The notes under the pieces were generated by a model. The model was not told the DNA's origin and searched no databases. It saw nothing but the letters and a program-made list of their open reading frames with translations. A stretch of DNA of 15,987 nucleotides from positions 322,395 to 338,381 of the forward strand of contig NW_008705580.1 of assembly GCF_000186865.1 (NCBI RefSeq), written 5' to 3'. Origin of the DNA: Aureococcus anophagefferens. Its lineage: Eukaryota > Sar > Pelagophyceae > Pelagomonadales > Pelagomonadaceae. The translations under genes and the position numbers were made by a program. Positions 8,179 to 15,987 of the stretch are shown one piece after another (position 1 is the first letter of the stretch; every line of letters starts with the position of its first letter).

Positions 8179-9928
8179 ATGACCCGCACCTGTACTCGTA
8201 TGGAAAAATCACCGCAGCCACTGCCTCCAGGGTGGATCGCCTATCGCGATCCTAGCACTGGGGATCCCTACTTCCACAATGCATCCTTGAACCAGACGAC
8301 GTGGGACCGTGCATTGGGCCAGCGTCCTGCTTTCGTCCCATATAATGTCATTTTTTAGACCCAAGCGGCCGTTGGAAATTGGGTTTATTCCTAGACACAA
8401 TCAGACAGCGGTCAGGTGGCGGGGAGGCAAGAGTTGAGCGTGAAAGTGATGGTCCAGCGCAGAAACTGAGGGCTTACTTTCGAGGTGACGATCGAGATTC
8501 GAAGGCCGTGTCGGGCTCGTCCGTGGGATCCTTGTGGGCGGCTGCCGACGAGAATGACGTTGTCTTGAGGAAAAGGCTATCTGCGCGAATTATTACGCTT
8601 TCTGGCCACTCGAGCGACAGTGGGACAGAGGACCTAAGGCAAGAACCCCAAATTTGTGGTGTGTCTAGCTTCGCTTAAGTCGCCGCGTATGGCTTTGTAG
8701 GTGTGAGCTCATCCGACAGCGAGACAAGCTCATCAGACTTCGGGAGGAGCTCGACGCTGAGAAGCGACTCGCATCTGAGCTTATTGTTGCAGCAGGTGGG
8801 CCTGAGGTGGCACCCATTACGACGACGGATGTTGACACGGATGGTGCGGAGGTGCAGCGCAAGGAACTCTCGGCACTCAGGGCTCAAGTCGAACACTACA
8901 AATACATCGCGGAGGCCACTAAAAACATGAGTAGATCAGAGCAACAGGACGTGGAAGAAGCAACAAATACCACTGATCAAGATGACGACCTCGAGGAAAC
9001 GCTAGGGGACGTGGATTTGGCGTTAGCTGAAGCTGCGTCCCTCAAAACATGTGGCGTCTCTCCTCGACTCGCGATGCTCCTCCACATTCGCCCCTGGTGT
9101 GAGGAAGCTATGGCAGCAGCCGTCGTCGAAGACACTGTCATAGAATGGCAGGCCCGCACGGGGATGGAACTTGATGGCTGGACATCACCAACTCAGTTTC
9201 CGGATGCGCTCCTTGATGACGCAGCAGCAAGTCGTCTCGAGGCGCCGCCGGTATTGCGCCGCAGTAGTGCGATTAAATTCCCGCGGACTCTGAAACTACT
9301 AAATGGTCACGAGCCTCGAGCTGCTTTTACAGATGGTCATGGAAAAAAGTACTTTTACGATGTTGCTGATGCAGCATCGCTTCCAGGAACAAGTTGGCAG
9401 TGGCTCGGGGGCTGGCGCCTCGAGGAAAACGCTACTACGGAAAACGGTTGGATTTATGGAAATTGTACCGAACTCTTCTTCAGTGCATTCTCACCAGACG
9501 AGCTTGACCTTGATGCAAAGCCTATGTGTGAGAGCGATGCTCCCCTCCGATGTCGCAAGTGGCGACGGACACGAGCGCTGGTGAGGCCTCCATCGCTTCC
9601 ACCGGTGGAAGATGCCAAAGCTAACAAACGCAATAGGCGGTTGCACCTCGTTGCCTCGAAGTGTCTCGAGCTTCGTTGCCACGGCGCGTCACTTACTGTT
9701 CTTGGGACAAAACTCAGCGACAGACTCGTTGCAACCCGTGCAGCTCTCGCAGAGGCCGAACGCAAGCTCGCTGGCCTTACTTTTTTGCAAGAAGACCCTG
9801 CGAAGCAAAAAAGCCACACCTTCAGTGCAAACACCCCCGATACTCCCAACCCATTCGTAGACTCGAGTGATCTCTCAGAATCGCCCGACAAAGACAACAC
9901 CTACGCTCCAGACTTGGTGCGACTTTGA
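8179..9928 (+). CDS. WW, coiled-coil and dysferlin (DysF) domain protein
   Basis: Three exons (8179-8308, 8359-8638, 8701-9928) give about 545 residues. The WW domain spans residues 15-45: LPPGW, then YFHN, then TTWDHP. The last proline is supplied only after splicing out a 50-nt GT-AG intron (8309-8358). The second intron (8639-8700, 62 nt) fits best as GC-AG with donor GCAAGA. Joining there gives an unbroken charged coiled coil (LIRQRDKLIRLREELDAEKR) at about residues 135-175. Residues 337-430 resemble the DysF module of dysferlin, Pex30-type peroxins and TECPR1: SWQWLGGWRL, ENGWIYG, then CRKWRRTR near 419. A second helical stretch lies near residues 470-495, followed by a Ser/Pro/Asp-rich tail. 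WW domains bind proline-rich ligands; the DysF module is found in membrane-associated proteins. No transmembrane segment is visible, so it is probably a soluble adaptor at a membrane. The start ATG at 8179 is the first after an in-frame stop; the ATG at 8200 is an alternative. Confidence 0.85.
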
Positions 9929-10470
9929 CCTGCAGCCTAGGTGTTCTTGCCTCTCAGAGAGCAGACCCATCCTGAGCCCAGACCTGAAAGCACAGGCTTC
10001 ATCCCGATTAACTGGGCTCGGGCCTGGCTGACGGTGAGTGTGCTAGGAACCAGAGCTCCTGATATGCACGTGCGCTGATCCGGACACGAGAAAACCAACG
10101 CAGCTGAGTTCGCGACTCCCTTCCCCGCGCCCTTAATTGCCCCACGCTTGGCGCTATCTCTGTCGGGGGATCCCGCGGGGTCCGTGGGGCGGCGGCCGGT
10201 GCGAAGCGGGGTCGAGTGGGGCCCCTTCCGGGCTGCCGCGCGGCCGGACGCGGCGGCTCGAACTGAGCCTACTGAGTCGAGTCAGCTCCAGTAAGGGGAC
10301 GAGTGGGAATCGCTGGATTTGCCGGGGATGATCGCGACAACAATCGCACTTAGCCTACCCGGGGAGGCGTGGCCCGGGCGGTGGTACAATGGCCCGGGCA
10401 TGCTTAGTGCTGAAGAAGCAAGATATATCTTAATGACTATACTACACTACAGTACGCTACTCTACTAGTA
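9929..10470. other. Intergenic region with short repeats, no gene
   Basis: No supported gene. It holds the 3' flank of the WW-DysF gene and a GC-rich patch at about 10130-10400. Two copies of GGCCCGGGC, each containing the palindrome GCCCGGGC, lie about 20 bp apart near 10372-10400. The sequence then turns AT-rich just before the duplicated repeat. Confidence 0.5.
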
Positions 10471-10699
10471 GGAAGTTAGGATAGTTTATTAGCTTCCTAA
10501 CGTCGCTATGACGTCAGTCACACTACTATCCAGCACTGCGGCAGGTGCACTGTCCGGCGACTGTGCAACCTCGCTGAGCCTCAGGCTGGCGCTATCTGGC
10601 ACGTCGCTGTGACGCTAACCAGACAGACACCACAGACACAGAAAAGCACTATGCTCCCTGTGCCTGCTTGGCAGTCAATCCTTCAGTTCGCTGTCTATA
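10471..10699 (+). repeat. Dispersed repeat A, copy 1 (LTR-like)
   Basis: This 229-bp segment is highly similar to 11221-11435 in the same orientation, with small insertions (for example ACTGCGG near 10535) and scattered substitutions. It starts with an imperfect inverted motif (AAGTTAG paired with TTAGCTT) and contains the palindrome TGACGTCA at 10509-10516, the core of CREB/ATF-type sites. A 35-bp block downstream (10765-10799) is also shared with the second copy. It may be a long terminal repeat or another non-coding element; no coding capacity is seen. Confidence 0.85.
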
Positions 10700-10764
10700 G
10701 GGAGGCACCGGGCCTGCCAAGGCTGCGAGGTGGTCACATGAGGTGGTGGTAATCCAACTACTAG

Positions 10765-10799
10765 TATATCATTCTATATCTTGCATCATTCCTTAATAT
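10765..10799 (+). repeat. Repeat B, copy 1
   Basis: A 35-bp AT-rich block, from TATATCATTCTATATCTTG to CCTTAATAT, recurs at 11624-11658 with one difference. It sits 65 bp after repeat A copy 1 and 188 bp after copy 2. The A-B order is conserved, which suggests one larger element with a variable middle. Confidence 0.8.
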
Positions 10800-11220
10800 G
10801 TGCAAGTGATATAGCCGCTAGTAGAGAGTTTTCCTTAGTTAGAGGATCCCGATCCTGAGAGTATCCCTATCGTGATTCCCCATCATCCCCGTAATTTACA
10901 TTACCCTGTTCCCTCACTATCGCGACGTCACACTATGGAGATGACACTGCACTACCCCGTAACGTTGACCTCAACGTTCCTTAGTACCCTAGTTTGGGGT
11001 ATTTCTCTCTAGGTTATGGTTGCCCTAGCGCATCCATCTCCGTGAAAGTCGCTGCCCGCGCTTATCTGTACGCGCCCTTCGTCTTCGCTCCCGCCACGTG
11101 CTTGGTAAGCAGGTGATAGTTTGCAGGGTGCAAGTAAATAGCTGGAGTGGTCTTTAGCTTTGACTTGTTCATAAGAATGAAGCGAGGCTTCACAGGAGGC
11201 CGAGCGTCGGCCCACACCTA
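10800..11220. other. DNA between the two repeat copies
   Basis: About 420 bases lie between the two copies of the A-B repeat. If these are long terminal repeats, this would be the internal part of a miniature retroelement. It has no open frame longer than about 70 codons and no recognisable gag or pol motif. I see no clear tRNA-complementary primer site after copy 1. Confidence 0.4.
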
Positions 11221-11435
11221 GAAAGCTAGGATAGTTTACTAGCTTCCTAACGTCGCTATGACGTCAGTCACACTACTATCCAGCAGGTGCACTGTCCGGC
11301 GACTGTGCAACCTCGCTGAGCCTGGTGCTGCCTGGCACGTCGCTGTGACGCTAACCAGACAGACACCACAGACACAGAAGGGCGCTATGCACTCTGTGCC
11401 TGCTTGGCAGTCACTCCTTCAGTTCGCTGTCTATA
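11221..11435 (+). repeat. Dispersed repeat A, copy 2 (LTR-like)
   Basis: This is the second, 215-bp copy of the segment at 10471-10699, in the same orientation 750 bp further on. Its first bases form a perfect 7-bp inverted repeat, AAGCTAG and CTAGCTT. It keeps the TGACGTCA palindrome (11259-11266) and the closing CAGTTCGCTGTCTATA. It lacks the small insertions present in copy 1. Confidence 0.85.
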
Positions 11436-11623
11436 AGACTTGAAACTGGATTAGAATGAATTAAGGAAAGGAAGGGAAGACTAGCAGGATACGCAGTAGG
11501 AGCGCAGTGGGGTAAGGTGCACTGCAACATCAAGATGCAGTTCACTGAAGATGAAGATAAAAATCTCTCTATCTCTCTATGGGTGGAGCCCATGTTGAAG
11601 GCACACCCAGCTCCTAATACAAC

Positions 11624-11658
11624 TATATCATTCTATATCTTGTATCATTCCTTAATAT
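11624..11658 (+). repeat. Repeat B, copy 2, in the Canopy gene promoter
   Basis: This is the second copy of the 35-bp block at 10765-10799. It ends about 40 bp upstream of the Canopy gene start codon, so the duplicated element reaches into that gene's promoter or leader and could influence its expression. Confidence 0.8.
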
Positions 11659-11667
11659 TCAGACCTG

Positions 11668-11678
11668 TACTATTGTAT
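11668..11678 (+). promoter_or_regulatory. Shared 11-mer TACTATTGTAT upstream of the Canopy gene
   Basis: Identical to the 11-mer at 8130-8140 upstream of the WW-DysF gene, on the same strand and close to the start codon. It may be a transcription-initiation element; the function is inferred from position only. Confidence 0.3.
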
Positions 11679-11698
11679 CTCGGTTGTCCTCGGTCAAG

Positions 11699-12788
11699 AT
11701 GTACAACGATCTTTTTGTGCTGACGTCCCTGCTTGGTGGAGCCGCGGCGCAGTCGCCAGACTTGCTGTTCAATCCACAAAGGCAGCGTATGCGGGAACCG
11801 ATCCACGTCAAAGATGATCTCTACCCAATCATGTGCGACGTTTGCGAGCTCGTGGCTTTCTCAGTATACTTTGACACCATGGAAAAGCTCAAGGTGCGGC
11901 ATCAGTGAGCACATACCTGCAGGACGTCGTGTGCTTCCTGTAGGACAAACCGATCATTTCTGAAATGAAGCACCCAGGCAAAAAAGTTAAAAAGTGTGTT
12001 TTCTTTGCATGTGTAACAACCTATGATGGCCTGGTAGGTCTGCCTTTTCGGAGGACGACATTATCCAGACAATAAGTGATGTGTGTGACCGCAAGCGCAA
12101 GGCCGGCGAGTGGATGTGGACTGTCGATCTGACAGAGAAGCTTTCGAGCGTCAAGGGAAGCCGCTATTGGAACGAGCCAAGTGAGTCGGAAATCGCCGCC
12201 ATGGAGTTGAATAATGCCCGTTTTCTCTTCGTCGAGCGGCGGAATCAAGTGCGAAAGTGGGACCGAGAAACTGCGACGGTAAAAAAATCCTGCGATCTTA
12301 TTTTCGAGGATGAGCTTGAGGACGTGGACCAATTTGCGCTTGCTCTCTGGCACGGCGATGTCGCGGATCCAGAGCAGACACGCGAGCTCCTTTGCCACCA
12401 TCTCACGGATCGGTGCAACTACGAAACTCGAATACCAATAGACGCAGTCATTGGTGACAAGGTGCGAGAAGACTACGAGTTCGTCGAAATCGACCACCGA
12501 GTAGTCCAGGCTGAGCAGATGCAACAGAATATGGCCGACATGGGCAACCCCATGGCGATGCACACACCTTTGGAGATGGAAGAAATACTCCTCGAGGACA
12601 TGGAAGAGCGCGGTATGTCCGAGGATGAGATTGAGGCGTATATTCACGAGGAGGAAGACAAATATGACCAGCAGATGGGCACCAACATCCGTGCAGAGCG
12701 CCATCAGAAGAAGGAGAAGCAAAAACGTGTGGTCGCCAGGAGGAGTGAGAAGGTGAAGCCTGATATTGGGGAAGTTAGCGAGCTTTAA
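11699..12788 (+). CDS. Canopy-family (saposin-like, DUF3456) ER luminal protein
   Basis: Two exons (11699-11904 and 12038-12788) give about 318 residues. The intron is 133 nt with a strong donor GTGAGC and a phase 2 junction; splicing yields KVRHQSAFSEDDIIQTISDVCD across the join. The protein begins with a likely signal peptide (LFVLTSLLGGAAAQ, residues 5-18). Six cysteines at about 46, 49, 85, 154, 188 and 195, including CDVC and CHHLTDRC, match the saposin-like Canopy fold held by three disulfides. Canopy proteins act in the ER lumen as co-chaperones or maturation factors for membrane receptors. After the cysteine domain come an acidic helical stretch (about 230-275) and a basic Lys/Arg-rich tail ending in SEL, which only loosely resembles an ER-retention signal. 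The ATG at 11699 is chosen because it begins the signal peptide. A long open frame on the opposite strand (12021-12818) is a shadow. Confidence 0.87.
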
Positions 12789-13194
12789 TATGCAGATGCT
12801 TATGAACAAGGGTGACAAGCTCTAGTATGCAGATGAATAGCAAATGCACATCGAAACGAACTTCCACGGTGGGTCAGCAATGCTACGCTGTGTCTAGCTT
12901 ACGAGCTGCATACCGCCCCTGTTACCTCGCAAACCTGGCTACTACGGCTCCTAACGTCCACAAATGTAAGAAGATTCCCATCATGATGATCTACCGAACT
13001 TCTTACAGTGCTGCGCGCTCGCTCGATCGAGCGAGGTTGCTTGCTGCCTGGTCGGCTATCTAAGATTCCGGCTAAAATTGCTCAACCTACCTACGCTTAC
13101 TTGCCATACTACCAACTAGCTAACATACGCACTCTGACTTCGAAAAAGCACCAGGCGCAGGTGAGGTTCATCGATGGAGATTTCAGCACTGACT
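12789..13194. other. Convergent intergenic region
   Basis: This is the 3' space between the Canopy gene (+) and the PP2C gene (-), where both should terminate. No gene is supported. It contains an 18-bp perfect palindrome at 13018-13035. No clear polyadenylation signal is evident on either strand. Confidence 0.5.
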
Positions 13195-14656
13195 TTATGC
13201 ATCCATGGATCCTCTTGTCTTGGAAAAACCAAGGCGGGAAAAGCTGCCACGGCGCGTGTTTCTCTCTTCTACGGGCAAAATTGAAGCTGTCTTCTCAAAT
13301 TCAACGGCCAGCTTGGCATGCGATCCACGCCTGGAGCGTTTAGGGAGGGTGTCTAGGCGCACATTTTGATCGTTGTTTTGCTGCATCTCATGTCGACCAA
13401 AAAACAAAACTATGACTGAGATATCGTCTATTCGCTCTTCTTGCTCATACCATTCTTGGTATGCAGTTGAGACAATTTTATAACTCGCGGTATACCTGCA
13501 ATCACAGTGCTGAAATTTATCTCAAAGGAGTCTGCAGTGTGACAGCACGGGTCTAGAGTTGCAAGGCAGATATCCACAACATTCTGGTTCGTGAGGAATT
13601 CCCAGACTCCATCTGAGGCAATAATACAGACGACATCGTCATCACTAAGCTCATGCGCCATTATTTCAGGAGTTGCAACACAGCCGACTGTCTCCGCAAT
13701 TTTGTCACCAAGGCTACGCGAGAAAGCGCAGCCTGGTTCAAATTTTTTCTGTAACCAAATCCGTGGAGGGTCACCATTCTGATCAATCTCATCTCCTAAC
13801 TCGCACACAAACTCATGATTGATGGGTACTCGACCTTCGATCTGTCCTATTGACAAAACACGCCCGCCTAGATCTAGAACACGCTGTCGCTCATCTGCAC
13901 GGTATAGTGTCTGATCAGAGGACAGTGCCTTTGGTACAACCTAAGAGGATGATAAAGGATCACATGCTTGATTTATCTGCCCAACACAGCAACGCCAACC
14001 TTACCGGCTGGATTTCGCACGCCGAGGATGCAACGTGAATCACCAACATTTGAACAATATAACGTGCTTCCAATGGCCAGAACAGATACAGCTGTGCTAC
14101 CTGAGTCATCTGATGGGATATGAAAGTTTTTATGAAGGTTGCGATCAACAGTTTCGTTTGTTTGGACAAGCAGATCAGGTATTGAAATTCTAGGTTCCCG
14201 CTCTAGGATCTGGTCAGCAACATGTTCCATATTGTCACGGCAGTACCACGCACATTCGTGGCCGTCGGGTCCGTGGCCATCAAAGATCATGAACCAGTGT
14301 GCCGTGTATTCATCACGGCCTGGAAACAGTGCCTCGTTGATGACATAGGAATCTTGACATGGTTTCCCCATCTGGTCAGGGTATAGACCGCGAAACATGA
14401 GGGCAGCATAGGCACACGAACGGTATTCTCCCATCAGAATGTGCCGCGCAGGGGACCTCGTGAGCCGCTCCTGGATCTCGTCGGCGTGCAAAAAGCACGA
14501 AGCAATTATATCAGCTGTGAATGTTTGATCGAACAAAGCCGGATCTGGTGAATGCATATTTATTTCGCCAGATCGCTTTCCTCGTGGTCGCTGATCTCCG
14601 ACTAGAATTAGATTTGGATTTGTGTCCTTGGCAGTGGTTGACACAGACGAACCCAT
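13195..14656 (-). CDS. PP2C-type protein serine/threonine phosphatase, probably myristoylated
   Basis: Three exons (14656-14000, 13940-13549, 13495-13195) give about 449 residues. Metal-dependent phosphatase motifs appear in order: PCQDSY (about 99-104), FDGHGPDGH (125-133), DDSGSTAV (183-190), NVGDSRC (203-209), LSSDQTLYRADER (225-237), FSRSLGD (292-298), ASDGVWEFL (327-335) and RIDDISVIVLFF (371-382). The metal-coordinating aspartates of QD, DGHG, SDG and DD are all present, so it should be active. Introns are 59 nt (13941-13999, phase 0) and 53 nt (13496-13548, phase 2), both GT-AG; without the second one the final DDI motif is lost. The start MGSSVS fits an N-myristoylation signal, pointing to membrane association. 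The C-terminal tail carries two RRGS sites, possible targets of basophilic kinases. The ATG at 14656 directly begins the myristoylation motif. The physiological substrate is unknown. Confidence 0.93.
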
Positions 14657-15234
14657 GCGGACCAGACTACGTTATGTTATAGCTCCGGAGCGATCGAGCT
14701 AGTAGGGAATTACTGCTCTCGGTGGACTTCAGGAGATTATTGACTGAGAGGGATCTATGTTTGCGTCCACTTCGCCGTTTGCAACTCCCACTATCTTGCT
14801 CTGGAAAACTCCATGAAATCTCGGTTCCCGGCACTGCAGGCAGGAGCTGGGAGACGACTACTACAGCCAGCACTTCCGGGGGGGGATTACTACAGCCAGC
14901 AAGTAACTCGGTGTTCTTATTAGGAAATGATTTAATTAAGAATTGTACATGTACATGCTGAAAGTCTCGCAGGCGCTAGGAGCTGACTTGAGCTGAGGGG
15001 TTCCGGGGAGGACAAGTTAACCCGCGTTGTTCCAAGTCCTCAGGAACCGACGCGTTTGGACGCGTGGAACAGGCCCTCGAATTAAGTGCGAACATTTTTC
15101 TAAGAAATTTGCCCATTCGTCCCCGCCAGCACTCTGGAATTTTCCACCGCGCGTCGCCATCGGTAAGATTTTGCTTACTTGGACCACCAACCGCTTCCGA
15201 CGGCGGGCGCCGTAAGCTCAGCGCGGCCGGTGAA
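14657..15234. other. Upstream region of the PP2C gene, no other gene supported
   Basis: Contains the presumed PP2C promoter at its left end. A 14-bp direct repeat TACTACAGCCAGCA occurs near 14857 and 14888, and a TGTACATGTACA palindrome near 14944. Short open frames at 14976-15351 lack recognisable domains on either strand. Confidence 0.4.
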
Positions 15235-15540
15235 TTAAGTGTGAGGACCGCGGCTCGTAGCAAGAGCAAACGCGTCGGGTTGTTCATTGAAGTAATCATT
15301 GAAAACTTCATCGAAATCGTACAAAACTGCATCGTTTCGACCGACGGATAACGCTGCGATGATGTGATGCGCCGGCACCTCGCCGTTTTGCGCCAGGTGG
15401 TGCACGAAAAGCGCGCGTGCTGCGCCGGGCAGCGACGACGGGGTTCGTGAGCGCAAAAAATCCTGCTGGCGGCCTTCCGCGGCGAGACTGTCGATCACTG
15501 CGACTGCGGGGCGCGCCCCCACTCGATTTTTGCATCCCCG
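15235..15540 (-). CDS. Unassigned protein-like open segment
   Basis: A minus-strand frame of about 100 codons reads like real protein, including VAVIDSLAAEGRQQDFLRS, ALFVHHLAQNGEVPAHH and DAVLYDFDEVFNDYF, and ends with a stop at 15235. There is no ATG near its beginning, so it would have to be a 3' exon. A neighbouring frame (MPAVTAYEPGDAKIEWG, near 15510-15570) could be the preceding coding piece, joined by a short intron or broken by a frameshift. I do not recognise the family. It may be a gene fragment, part of a transposon, or chance. Confidence 0.27.
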   Translation of the reverse strand, partial: RGCKNRVGARPAVAVIDSLAAEGRQQDFLRSRTPSSLPGAARALFVHHLAQNGEVPAHHIIAALSVGRNDAVLYDFDEVFNDYFNEQPDAFALATSRGPHT

Positions 15541-15633
15541 GGTTCATATGCCGTGACAGCTGGCATGGGGCAACTCATCACCTCTCTACGGTCGCCCTGC
15601 GACTGAATTAGGTTCGAAACTCCCCCGCGCGCG

Positions 15634-15647
15634 CGACGACGACGACG

Positions 15648-15692
<45 letters not shown>

Positions 15693-15720
15693 ACGACGAC
15701 CGACCGACCGACCGACCGAC
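15634..15720. repeat. Compound microsatellite (GAC)n (GGC)n (GAC)n (GACC)n
   Basis: About 85 bases run through GAC triplets, then about ten GGC triplets, then GAC triplets again, then four or five GACC tetramers. The blocks differ by single-base changes of the same unit, which suggests stepwise expansion. On the minus strand it reads as polyarginine, an artefact of the repeat. Confidence 0.95.
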
Positions 15721-15987
15721 CCAGAAAATAGGTGCCAGGAACTAGCCCGGGACCCAGGGGAAGTCACCCGAGGTCCCCCCGAGTACGCCCCAGTCGGTTT
15801 GGTTTAAATTTTAAAAACCCCAGACCCCAAAGCCCGAGTTCACTCTAGGAAACGGCCGAGTATACCATGATAAGCTGCCGCGAGAGTTAAGTATGATGTG
15901 GGGGCACATAGGAGCCAAGGTCCAGGTATATAGGTGAGGCTGGAGGATATGCTCGATTTTACTCTAGCCGATCTGCGGGCGAGGCAG
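15721..15987. other. Terminal stretch without a supported gene
   Basis: Non-coding by inspection, with stops in all frames and no domain. An ATG at about 15867 is followed within eight codons by a stop. The window ends here. Confidence 0.4.

Noticed and set aside
12021..12818. 265-codon minus-strand open frame
   Set aside because: It is antisense to Canopy exon 2; the Leu/His-rich content is the complement of acidic and Gln-rich codons.
15495..15767. Polyarginine protein
   Set aside because: The arginine run is the translation of the trinucleotide microsatellite.

Overview
This is nuclear DNA from a microbial eukaryote. Genes lie on both strands, are spaced kilobases apart, and most are split by short introns. 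I can follow seven introns by reading frame and protein family: five GT-AG (50, 53, 59, 59 and 133 nt) and two that fit best as GC-AG (50 and 62 nt). The proteins (a spliceosomal Prp16 helicase, a 37-residue organellar RNA-binding repeat protein, a WW plus dysferlin-domain protein, a Canopy/saposin-like ER protein and a PP2C phosphatase) suggest a protist, perhaps a stramenopile alga or an alveolate. The lineage is inferred, not proven.

Layout. 3-2836 (+): PRP16/DHX38 helicase, 5' truncated by the window edge, with a small intron near 264-322. 2837-4045: no gene, but a broken reverse-transcriptase fragment of Ty3/gypsy type near 3035-3115. 4046-5886 (-): two-exon heptatricopeptide-like repeat protein. 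6009-6995: a 981-bp element with 15-bp inverted termini and a TTA duplication, probably a non-autonomous DNA transposon. 7165-7376: seven copies of a 31-bp unit carrying a perfect hairpin. 7400-8075: an extremely GC-rich island of unknown role. 8179-9928 (+): three-exon WW, coiled-coil and dysferlin-domain protein. 10471-11658: a duplicated, LTR-like non-coding repeat whose second copy ends about 40 bp upstream of the next gene. 11699-12788 (+): two-exon Canopy-family protein with a signal peptide. 13195-14656 (-): three-exon PP2C phosphatase, convergent with the Canopy gene. 14657-15987: mostly non-coding, with one unassigned open segment and a compound trinucleotide microsatellite.

The genes do not form a pathway. 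They are ordinary housekeeping and signalling genes separated by repeat-rich DNA. The most interesting material is the exon reconstructions (several apparent reading-frame breaks are short introns), the GC-AG introns, the WW-DysF architecture, the inverted-repeat element, the hairpin minisatellite and the strong base-composition mosaic. I see no CRISPR array, rRNA or convincing tRNA.
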